A stretch of 6,377 bases of DNA, from NCBI GenBank assembly GCA_030694835.1, contig JAUYUF010000167.1, positions 1-6,377 of the forward strand. The letters run 5' to 3'. Source of the DNA: Flavobacteriaceae bacterium (lineage in GTDB: Bacteria; Bacteroidota; Bacteroidia; Flavobacteriales; Flavobacteriaceae). A program made the translations under genes and the position numbers. Below the pieces are notes generated by a model. That model saw only the letters and a program-made list of their open reading frames with translations. It was not told the DNA's origin and did not search any database. The stretch's first letter is position 1; each line of letters opens with the position of its first letter. This document shows, piece by piece, positions 1 to 5,223 of this stretch.

Positions 1-60
1 TTAAAAGATGAAATAAAAATTTGGAATAAGACTTCCGCTAAAAAAGAAGAAAATGAATAA
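1..60 (+). CDS. C-terminal end of an unidentified protein (partial)
   Basis: Reading from base 1 gives an open frame of 19 codons ending in TAA at 58-60. The peptide is very hydrophilic, rich in Lys and Glu, and ends KKEENE, as flexible C-terminal tails often do. A rho-independent terminator follows about 40 bases later on the same strand, which supports this being a real gene end. Nothing in these 19 residues identifies a family, and I do not assign a function. Confidence 0.6.
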   Translation, partial: LKDEIKIWNKTSAKKEENE

Positions 61-81
61 TTTCTAATAATTTCTAATAAT
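56..81. repeat. 10-bp tandem repeat at a gene end
   Basis: The unit tttctaataa occurs twice in perfect succession at 61-80. The flanking bases 56-60 and 81 continue the same period, giving about 2.6 copies. The repeat begins right after, and partly overlaps, the TAA stop of the upstream gene. It is short and AT-rich, so replication slippage is enough to explain it. I see no functional role. Confidence 0.6.
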
Positions 82-96
82 ATAACAGATAGTTTA

Positions 97-131
97 ATAA
101 AGCAGCCTAGTTTTTTAGAGGCTGCTTTTTA
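97..131 (+). terminator. Rho-independent terminator of the upstream gene
   Basis: An 8-bp perfect stem pairs AGCAGCCT (101-108) with AGGCTGCT (119-126) around a T-rich 10-nt loop. The T-run 126-130 follows immediately. It lies about 40 bases after the stop codon at 58-60 and so ends the gene entering from the left. A short A-rich stretch precedes the stem, so weak termination in the other direction is possible, but no minus-strand gene needs it. Confidence 0.85.
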
Positions 132-154
132 TTTTTAAAATTTTTAAAAAAAAA

Positions 155-168
155 GTGATTTTTATCAC
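155..168. promoter_or_regulatory. Candidate CRP/FNR-type operator
   Basis: The 14-bp sequence GTGATTTTTATCAC is a perfect dyad: GTGAT and ATCAC flank a 4-base centre. This is the geometry bound by CRP/FNR-superfamily regulators, whose known E. coli sites are GTGA-N6-TCAC for CRP and TTGAT-N4-ATCAA for FNR. Its centre is at 161.5, about 66 bases before the start codon of the 127-aa gene. A class II activator site centred near -41.5 would put transcription start close to 203, leaving a leader of about 25 bases. Regulation is inferred. A 5-bp hairpin or chance in AT-rich DNA are alternatives. Confidence 0.35.
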
Positions 169-189
169 CTCAAAAAATAAAAAAAATGC

Positions 190-203
190 TGATATTTATA
201 TCA
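190..203. promoter_or_regulatory. Second TGAT/ATCA dyad upstream of the 127-aa gene
   Basis: TGATAT (190-195) and ATATCA (198-203) form a perfect inverted repeat around TT. It shares TGAT/ATCA half-sites with the dyad at 155-168, but the half-sites are spaced by 6 bases instead of 4, so it does not have FNR geometry. The two centres are 35 bases apart. The site covers the probable -10 region or transcription start of the next gene, so it could be a repressor site or a small RNA hairpin. It is AT-rich and could be chance. Confidence 0.22.
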
Positions 204-227
204 AGTAATTAAAAAACATATAAAGCC

Positions 228-611
228 ATGGAGACCAAATTAATCTATCTTAGTGATTTAGAATTTAATCTAAGAGTATGGAAAAGAGAACTTAAATTTC
301 ATAAAGAAGAATTAAAGAAATTTGAAAAGCAGTTAGAAGATATTGCATCTAGAAATTTAGGTGTTGATGCAATGGCGCCACTCGAAGGTTATCAAAATAA
401 AATCATAAAAGAAAGAGAGGTTATTGATAATATAATGCAACGTATTAGAATTAAAAAAAGATTAGTAAAAAGAGCAGATTTACATGAAGAATTGGATGGT
501 AGATTACATAGAGATCAAGAACCACTTAGAGATGAGATGAAAACATATGTAAAATTACATTATGAACTTAAAGAAGCTTTAATGGATTTCTTAGTAAGAT
601 GGATTAAATAA
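228..611 (+). CDS. Uncharacterised helical, charge-rich protein (127 aa)
   Basis: I know this kind of small protein only as a hypothetical of Bacteroidota; no function can be assigned. It has no Cys, no signal peptide and no membrane segment, so it is probably cytoplasmic. It appears almost wholly helical. A strongly charged heptad-like segment at about residues 5-42 (WKRELKFHKEELKKFEKQ) is followed by a break near 43-53 containing Gly and Pro, a second helix at about 54-88 with a basic stretch IKKRLVKR, and a third at about 97-124. The pattern suggests an antiparallel coiled coil or helical bundle. The ATG at 228 is the first start after an in-frame TAA at 210-212, so the N-terminus is well placed. 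The gene stands alone behind a terminator and the two dyads at 155-203, which suggests its own regulated promoter. Confidence 0.85.
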   Translation: METKLIYLSDLEFNLRVWKRELKFHKEELKKFEKQLEDIASRNLGVDAMAPLEGYQNKIIKEREVIDNIMQRIRIKKRLVKRADLHEELDGRLHRDQEPLRDEMKTYVKLHYELKEALMDFLVRWIK

Positions 612-643
612 AAAAAAACGAGACACTGCCCCAAATAGTGTCT
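611..643 (-). terminator. Terminator of the hydroxyacyl-CoA dehydrogenase unit
   Basis: On the minus strand a 7-bp perfect stem (AGACACT, 621-627, with AGTGTCT, 637-643) closes a 9-nt loop. It is followed after two bases by eight consecutive U (611-618). It lies about 45 bases beyond the stop codon of the dehydrogenase gene, the usual layout of an intrinsic terminator. For the plus-strand gene the same stem lacks an adjacent T-run, so termination there would be weaker. The stem is embedded in a larger inverted repeat that resembles insertion-sequence ends. Confidence 0.7.
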
Positions 644-663
644 AAACTTTTGGGTGCAGTCTA
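620..663. repeat. Inverted repeat resembling two joined IS3/IS150-type ends (relic)
   Basis: Two halves face each other. The left half contains AGACACTGCCCCAAA (621-635); the right half, read on the minus strand, gives AGACTGCACCCAAAAG from about 662 downwards. They pair as AGAC/GTCT, TGC/GCA, CCC/GGG and AAA/TTT with small bulges. The pattern AC-TGCACCCA near an end is known from IS150-type elements of the IS3 family, so this could be both ends of an element whose interior is gone. No transposase fragment and no clear target duplication are visible. A simple terminator palindrome is the alternative. Confidence 0.4.
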
Positions 664-685
664 TTAAGCTCCTTTTTTTATAATG

Positions 686-1576
686 TTATTTAGCAAACTG
701 TTTTGAAATAATTTCAGCCTTTCTGTTAGTAGAATAATCGTAAAAACCTTCACCAGATTTTACACCTAATTTTCCAGCAGTAACCATATTTACTAATAAC
801 GGACAAGGTGCATATTTTGGATTACCAAATCCCTCATGAAGTACTTTTAATATTGATAAACAAACATCCAAACCGATAAAATCAGCTAACTGTAAAGGTC
901 CCATCGGATGTGCCATTCCTAATTTCATTACCGTGTCAATTTCATAAACCCCAGCAACACCTTCATATAAGGAATAAATAGCTTCATTAATCATTGGCAT
1001 CAAAATACGATTTGCAACAAATCCAGGATAGTCATTAACTTCTACAGGTACTTTATTTAACTTTTTAGAAAGTTCCATAATTATGTTTGTAACATCATCA
1101 GAAGTAGAATAACCTCTAATAATCTCTACTAATTTCATAATAGGAACCGGATTCATAAAATGCATTCCAATGACCTTAGAAGGCCGTTTCGTTACAGATC
1201 CAATTTTAGTAATAGAAATAGAGGAGGTGTTAGTAGCTAAAATAGTATGATCAGCACAAACTTCATCCAATTCTTTAAAAATTTTAAGTTTTAAATCAAC
1301 ATTTTCAGTGGCTGCTTCTACAACTAAATCAACATTAGAAACACCATCTTTTACAACGGTAAAAGTTTTAATATTTTGAAGTGTCTGTAGTTTCAATTCA
1401 GAACTTATTTGCTCTTTTGTTACCATTCTATCTAAATTAGATGTAATAGTTGCTATACCTTTTTCTAAAGCACTGCTTGATACATCAATTAAATGAACTT
1501 GATATCCGAATTGAGCAAAAGTGTGGGCAATTCCATTTCCCATGGTTCCTGCACCTATAACTGCTATATTTTTCAT
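686..1576 (-). CDS. hbd: 3-hydroxyacyl-CoA (3-hydroxybutyryl-CoA) dehydrogenase
   Basis: This NAD(P)-dependent enzyme interconverts 3-hydroxyacyl-CoA and 3-oxoacyl-CoA in beta-oxidation or butyryl-CoA metabolism, in the cytoplasm. The 296 residues match the usual length of the stand-alone short form. The N-terminal Rossmann fold begins GAGTMG (residues 8-13), with the acidic ribose contact at D31. The catalytic set is complete and spaced as in human HADH: S118 (NTSS), H139 (GMHFMNP), E151 (KLVEII) and N189 (FVANR). The C-terminal dimer domain includes GPLQLADFIGLD (about 227-238) and the closing GEGFYDY (about 275-281). It is the second gene of a minus-strand pair, 14 bp after the Gfo/Idh oxidoreductase, and probably shares its promoter. 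Chain-length preference, and so the choice between hbd and paaH-like names, cannot be read from the sequence. Confidence 0.93.
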   Translation of the reverse strand: MKNIAVIGAGTMGNGIAHTFAQFGYQVHLIDVSSSALEKGIATITSNLDRMVTKEQISSELKLQTLQNIKTFTVVKDGVSNVDLVVEAATENVDLKLKIFKELDEVCADHTILATNTSSISITKIGSVTKRPSKVIGMHFMNPVPIMKLVEIIRGYSTSDDVTNIIMELSKKLNKVPVEVNDYPGFVANRILMPMINEAIYSLYEGVAGVYEIDTVMKLGMAHPMGPLQLADFIGLDVCLSILKVLHEGFGNPKYAPCPLLVNMVTAGKLGVKSGEGFYDYSTNRKAEIISKQFAK

Positions 1577-1590
1577 TGTATAATATATAT

Positions 1591-2565
1591 TTAAAGATTA
1601 TTAGTTTTAATTGATTTAATAATTTGATATGCTAATTTTAGGGCATTTGTTCCCTGTTGTAAAGAAACAATAGGAGTGCTATTGTGATTAATTGATTGTG
1701 CAAATGATTCTAATTCGTTTAAAATAGCATTATCGGTATTGATCTCTATATTTTCAAAACATATTTGTTTCATCACACCTTCTGCATTGTTAAGCACCAT
1801 TGCATATTCATCAATCGGATTAGAAATATCTTTTATTCTAACAGTTTCAACATTTTTCATTAGAAAATCAATAGAAATATAGGCGTCTTTTTGAAAAAAC
1901 CGACTTTTACGCATATTTTTCATAGAAATTCTACTGGCGGTTAAATTAGCGACACAACCATTTTCAAATTCAATTCGTGCATTGGCAATATCTGGTGTTT
2001 CACTTATAACCGATACTCCGCTAGCTGATACGTGTTTTACTTTAGAATTTACAACACTTAAAATAATATCTAGATCGTGAATCATTAAATCCAAAACAAC
2101 TGGAACATCAGTTCCTCTCGGGTTAAATTCAGCTAAACGATTTGTTTCAATAAACATCGGATTATTGATTATATCTTTAGATGCTAAAAAGGCTGGATTG
2201 AAACGTTCTACATGTCCAATTTGTCCTTTTACCTTATATTTCTTTGCTAGAGCTATTATTTTTGAAGCTTCCTCAAGAGTATTTGAAATAGGTTTTTCAA
2301 TAAAAACATGTTTCCCTTTTTTGATTGCCATTTGTGCACAATCAAAATGAGAATGAGTAGGAGTTGCAATAATAATAACATCTACTGCTTCTATAAGTGA
2401 TTTCATTTCAGAATAAAAATGATAACCAAATTCTTCTGTTACTTTATTTGCTGATTCAATATCAGAGTCATGAAATCCAATTAATTGAAATTCTGGTGAT
2501 TGTTTTAATAATTTTAAATGAATCTTTCCGAAGTGGCCAGCTCCAAGTACTCCAACTTTTAACAT
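1591..2565 (-). CDS. Gfo/Idh/MocA-family NAD(P)-dependent oxidoreductase
   Basis: The family oxidises or reduces a hydroxyl group on sugars, inositols or nucleotide-sugars with bound NAD(P). The 324 residues are of normal length. The N-terminal Rossmann fold carries GAGHFG (residues 8-13), followed by IIIATPTHSH (about 64-73) and the hallmark EKP (90-92, with K91 in the catalytic position). A GHVERFNPA segment (about 117-125) and DLMIHDLD (159-166), which carries the family's catalytic H163, start the C-terminal sheet domain. The closest named relatives I can suggest are the WlbA/MviM-like nucleotide-sugar oxidoreductases, but the substrate is not determinable. It is the first gene of a minus-strand pair with the 3-hydroxyacyl-CoA dehydrogenase and is divergent from pcm. 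The pairing does not suggest an obvious shared pathway. A candidate TAnnTTTG promoter element lies just upstream. Confidence 0.92.
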   Translation of the reverse strand: MLKVGVLGAGHFGKIHLKLLKQSPEFQLIGFHDSDIESANKVTEEFGYHFYSEMKSLIEAVDVIIIATPTHSHFDCAQMAIKKGKHVFIEKPISNTLEEASKIIALAKKYKVKGQIGHVERFNPAFLASKDIINNPMFIETNRLAEFNPRGTDVPVVLDLMIHDLDIILSVVNSKVKHVSASGVSVISETPDIANARIEFENGCVANLTASRISMKNMRKSRFFQKDAYISIDFLMKNVETVRIKDISNPIDEYAMVLNNAEGVMKQICFENIEINTDNAILNELESFAQSINHNSTPIVSLQQGTNALKLAYQIIKSIKTNNL

Positions 2566-2580
2566 CAGTTAAATTTTAAA

Positions 2581-2588
2581 CAAAAATA
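2581..2588 (-). promoter_or_regulatory. Candidate Bacteroidota -7 promoter element for the Gfo/Idh-hbd pair
   Basis: On the minus strand the octamer TATTTTTG fits the Bacteroidota -7 consensus TAnnTTTG exactly. It ends 15 bases before the start codon at 2565, which would give a leader of only about 8-10 bases. No convincing TTG -33 box is found at 17-23 bases upstream, so the assignment rests on the -7 match and position alone. Confidence 0.35.
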
Positions 2589-2667
2589 AACATTATGTAA
2601 CGAAATGATTGTAATATTCCTTTCTTTTTAAAACTTGAAAACTTAATTTTACAACCATAAAAATTAA

Positions 2668-3315
2668 ATGATAATGATTGATACCCCTAAACATCAAGGA
2701 ATGCGACAAAAGCTCGTAAAACTCATTGAAGAAAAAGGAATTTCAGATAAAAAAGTACTGCGAGCTATTTCAAAAGTTCCGAGACATTTATTTATGGATT
2801 CTGGTTTTGTTGATTTTGCTTATCAGGATAAACCATTTCCCATAGCAGCTGAACAAACAATTTCACAGCCATATACGGTTGCGTTTCAAACTGAATTATT
2901 ACAGTTGGAGGATGGTGAGAAAGTGCTGGAAGTTGGAACGGGTTCTGGCTATCAAACAGCAGTTTTAATTGAGCTAAAAGCGAAAGTTTACAGTATAGAA
3001 CGCCAACAAGAACTTTTTAGAAAAACGAAACTATTTTTACCAAAAATAGGATATCATGCAAAAGCATTGGTTTTTGGAGATGGTTATAAAGGAATTCCTG
3101 AACATGCGCCTTTTGATAAGATAATTGTTACAGCTGGAGCACCAACTATTCCAAAAACATTGTTAAGTCAATTAAAAGTAGGAGGTAGAATGGTCATTCC
3201 TGTTGGCGAAGAAATTCAAACCATGATGGTTATTATAAGAAAATCAGATACTGAATTTGAAAAACAGGAACATGGCAGTTTTAGGTTTGTCCCATTATTA
3301 AAAGATAAAAATTAA
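2668..3315 (+). CDS. pcm: Protein-L-isoaspartate O-methyltransferase
   Basis: The enzyme methylates L-isoaspartyl residues in aged proteins using S-adenosylmethionine, which starts their repair to aspartyl. The 215 residues are normal for bacterial Pcm. Visible family blocks are PRHLF (38-42), the active-site stretch AEQTISQPY (61-69, with Ser66 in the conserved position), SAM motif I LEVGTGSGYQ (87-96), the acidic ribose contact in VYSIERQ (E111), FDKIIVTAGAP (149-159), LKVGGRMVIPVG (169-180) and the closing FRFVPL (205-210). The ATG at 2668 is used as start; a second in-frame ATG at 2674 would shorten the protein by two residues and cannot be excluded. The gene is transcribed alone, divergently from the Gfo/Idh gene across a 102-bp gap, and is closed by a strong terminator. 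Confidence 0.95.
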   Translation: MIMIDTPKHQGMRQKLVKLIEEKGISDKKVLRAISKVPRHLFMDSGFVDFAYQDKPFPIAAEQTISQPYTVAFQTELLQLEDGEKVLEVGTGSGYQTAVLIELKAKVYSIERQQELFRKTKLFLPKIGYHAKALVFGDGYKGIPEHAPFDKIIVTAGAPTIPKTLLSQLKVGGRMVIPVGEEIQTMMVIIRKSDTEFEKQEHGSFRFVPLLKDKN

Positions 3316-3350
3316 AAAAAAAGCCTAAATAAGTTTTATTTAGGCTTTTA
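3316..3350. terminator. Strong bidirectional terminator between pcm and the DUF2147 gene
   Basis: A 12-bp perfect stem pairs AAGCCTAAATAA (3321-3332) with TTATTTAGGCTT (3336-3347) around a 3-nt loop. It is extended by A-T pairs on both sides, with an A-run before and a T-run after. It starts right after the pcm stop and serves the convergent DUF2147 gene (stop at 3374) from the other side. Confidence 0.9.
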
Positions 3351-3373
3351 GTTTTGTTTAAATTATAAGTAGT

Positions 3374-3808
3374 TTATTCAGTAACTCTGTGCCAGTATTG
3401 AGTTCTTCCCAATAAAGCAAATCCAATAAATCCGCGAACTTTAAGTTTATTAACTTCTTCTAAAGTAATATAGCATTTATAAATTTTACCATTTTTAGGA
3501 TCTAAAATGGTTCCACCATTATATTCATCACCATCTTTAGATAATCCTTCAACAATTACCATTCCTTTTACAGGTTTATTTTTTTTATCTCCTTTACATT
3601 CATCACAAACTTTGAATTCTTTTCCTTTTTCTAGAACTTGTAGTACTTTAGCATAAACTTTTCCTTCTTTCTGATAAATTTCAACAACAGATTTTTCGTT
3701 AGCTGTTTCATCATCAATGGTTTTTCATTTTCCAAAAACAGTTTGTGCAGATGTTGATATTATACCAATTACAGCAAACATTAATAGAGAAGCAATAATT
3801 TTTTTCAT
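3374..3808 (-). pseudogene. DUF2147-family exported protein interrupted by one in-frame TGA
   Basis: Reading from the ATG at 3808 gives 145 codons ending in TAA at 3374-3376, the normal length for this family of small exported proteins of unknown function. Codons 1-21 look like a Sec signal peptide: MKK, a hydrophobic core, and likely cleavage after TSA (21). Codon 28 (3727 to 3725) is TGA, in GK-stop-KTIDDET, where relatives have GKWKTIDDET. A single TGG to TGA change explains it. The rest is intact: the Cys pair VCDECKGDKKNKP (67-79), the block DGDEYNGGTILDPKNGKIYKC, KVRGFIG, and a final YWHRV. There is no frameshift or second stop. Only a 27-residue peptide should be made from the first start. 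The next ATG (codon 83, 3562) would give a fragment lacking the signal peptide. The gene follows the KdsC-like gene by 49 bp. Recent inactivation, strain-specific loss or sequencing error all fit; UGA recoding is unlikely. Confidence 0.9.
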
Positions 3809-3857
3809 ATTAAGTTGTTTTGCTATTAATTATTTTAGTGTGTGAATCTAGAAAATT

Positions 3858-4385
3858 TTAATCAAATTTTGCATCAAATTGTTGATGCCATTTTCCTTGT
3901 ACTTTTAATACTTGTTCAATAACATCTCTTACGCAACCTTCACCACCTTTTTTCTGAGAAATGTATTGACAAATTGATTGAATTTCAGGTACAGCATCTT
4001 TAGGACATGATGCTAAACCAACCTTCTGCATAACTTCATAATCTGGAATATCATCACCCATATAAAAAATATTATTTGTAGATAATTGATACATATCTAC
4101 AAGTTCATTAAATTTTTCAGTTTTATCATGAACTCCCAAATAAATATCTTCAATACCTAATCCTTTTAATCTGTTTCTAACTCCTTCATTGGTTCCACCT
4201 GAAATAATACAGATTCGATAGCCAGCATTAATTGCAGCTTTTAAGGAATAACCGTCTTTAATATTCATTTGTCGACCTAATTCGCCATTGGCAAAAACAT
4301 GAACATATCCATTTGTTAAAACACCATCAACATCAAAGATAAAAGTGTCGATTTGATTCATAATTTCTTTATAATGTTTCTTCAT
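3858..4385 (-). CDS. kdsC: KdsC-like HAD phosphatase (3-deoxy-D-manno-octulosonate 8-phosphate phosphatase family)
   Basis: The family hydrolyses Kdo-8-phosphate to Kdo, a step in making the LPS inner core, in the cytoplasm. Some Bacteroidota relatives act on KDN-9-phosphate or similar acyl-sugar phosphates instead. At 175 residues without a cap domain it has the size of tetrameric C0-type HAD enzymes. Motif I is FDVDGVLTNG (17-26; nucleophile D18, acid/base D20). IKDGYSLK (42-49) is the KdsC signature, motif II is ISGG (61-64, S62), motif III is K88, and motif IV is GDDIPD (110-115). The C-terminal GGEGCVRDVIEQVL (147-160) matches the active-site-covering tail of KdsC. Its ATG directly abuts the stop of the DUF2520 gene, with no spacer, so translational coupling is likely. 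The interrupted DUF2147 gene follows. Fold and family are secure; the exact sugar acid is inferred. Confidence 0.88.
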   Translation of the reverse strand: MKKHYKEIMNQIDTFIFDVDGVLTNGYVHVFANGELGRQMNIKDGYSLKAAINAGYRICIISGGTNEGVRNRLKGLGIEDIYLGVHDKTEKFNELVDMYQLSTNNIFYMGDDIPDYEVMQKVGLASCPKDAVPEIQSICQYISQKKGGEGCVRDVIEQVLKVQGKWHQQFDAKFD

Positions 4386-5144
4386 TTATTTGTTTTTATA
4401 GACATCATTTATTGATGACGTTAATAGTTGATAGATTTCTTTTTCTCTGGTTGTTAAAAGTTTTAAATGATTTTCAATTGTAATAGTATCATTTCTTTTA
4501 GCGGGTCCAGTTTGTGCTAATAACGGGTCTAAATCTTTAATTTTTTGAGCAGTCTCAATAATTAATGGATGTAAAATTTCAAACGGCATATGGTGTTCTG
4601 CACAAATATGATGCCCAATATAATATAAATGATTTACAAAATTATTTACAAATACAGCTGCAACATGTAAATATTGTCTTTGTGCTGAAGAAATTTTGTA
4701 AATTTTTTGTGTTAACACTGATGCTATTTGTTCTAGTAATTTTAAATCTTTTTCATTTTCAGCTTCAATACAAATAGGGATTTCTAAAAAGTCAACTTCT
4801 TTAGATTTTGAAAAAGACTGTAATGGATAAAAAACTCCCTTTCTATTCTTATTTGAAAGCGATTCCATTGGTAAACTTCCTGATGTATGAACTACCAATT
4901 TATTTTTAAAAGGTATTAGATTAGATATATCTTGAATTACATTATCTGATACAGCAATAATATAAACATCTGCATCTGCAAGTTTATTTATATCGTTTGT
5001 AACAATTACTTTATTTTTAAAAGTAATGATAGATTCAATACTTCTATTATAAAGTTGTATCAACTCAATGTTTTTTGATTTTAAAAACTGTTGAGTTAAA
5101 TGAAATGCAACATTTCCACCTCCTATGATACAAATTTTTACCAT
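4386..5144 (-). CDS. Rossmann-fold protein with C-terminal DUF2520 domain
   Basis: The 252-residue protein has an N-terminal NAD(P)-binding Rossmann domain beginning GGGNVA (residues 8-13), followed by ADVYIIAVSDNVI (about 58-70) and HTSGSLPMESL (about 90-100). This resembles the ProC/PanE/F420-dependent NADP-oxidoreductase fold. The C-terminal half is the DUF2520 domain, recognised by QRQYLHVAAVFVNNFVNHLY (about 155-174), a segment near HPLIIETAQK, and the conserved AQTGPAKRND (about 210-219). The enzyme is likely a dehydrogenase or reductase, but I know of no established substrate. It is the first gene of a minus-strand unit and abuts the KdsC-like phosphatase without a gap, which suggests co-expression. 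The ATG at 5144 is well supported because the Rossmann beta strand begins at residue 3. The 79-bp gap upstream is shared with the divergent peroxidase gene. Confidence 0.88.
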   Translation of the reverse strand: MVKICIIGGGNVAFHLTQQFLKSKNIELIQLYNRSIESIITFKNKVIVTNDINKLADADVYIIAVSDNVIQDISNLIPFKNKLVVHTSGSLPMESLSNKNRKGVFYPLQSFSKSKEVDFLEIPICIEAENEKDLKLLEQIASVLTQKIYKISSAQRQYLHVAAVFVNNFVNHLYYIGHHICAEHHMPFEILHPLIIETAQKIKDLDPLLAQTGPAKRNDTITIENHLKLLTTREKEIYQLLTSSINDVYKNK

Positions 5145-5223
5145 TGTACGAATATAATGAAGTTACAATTAAACGGGAAGTAATTTTATTTTTTTGTATA
5201 TTAGATGTACTTAATAATTAACT

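Noticed and set aside
186..212. Eight-codon upstream frame (ATG at 186, TAA at 210-212) in frame with the 127-aa gene, as a possible leader peptide
   Set aside because: It is very short, lies over the candidate dyad and probable promoter, and has no regulatory amino-acid pattern. An ATG in AT-rich DNA is enough to explain it.
2165..2579. Two plus-strand open frames opposite the Gfo/Idh gene (2165-2350 and 2397-2579)
   Set aside because: They are antisense to a well-recognised gene, have no recognisable domains and reflect its codon pattern.
2644..2651. TAATTTTA as a -7 promoter box for pcm; the same octamer occurs at 5181-5188 before the peroxidase gene
   Set aside because: It matches TAnnTTTG in seven of eight positions, but the final G is missing and no TTG box lies 17-23 bases upstream in either case. 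In such AT-rich DNA this is weak evidence.
3374..3562. A 62-aa minus-strand frame starting at the ATG at 3562, taken as an independent small gene
   Set aside because: It is in the same frame as, and continues, the DUF2147 reading frame from 3808. Homology-like motifs run unbroken through the region upstream of 3562, so it is the C-terminal part of the interrupted gene.
4565..4777. Plus-strand open frame opposite the DUF2520 gene
   Set aside because: It is low-complexity, antisense to a recognised domain and has no independent support.
5149..5156. TATATTCG on the minus strand as a -7 box for the DUF2520 gene
   Set aside because: It has one mismatch to TAnnTTTG, sits only about 5 bases from the start codon and has no -33 partner at the right distance.
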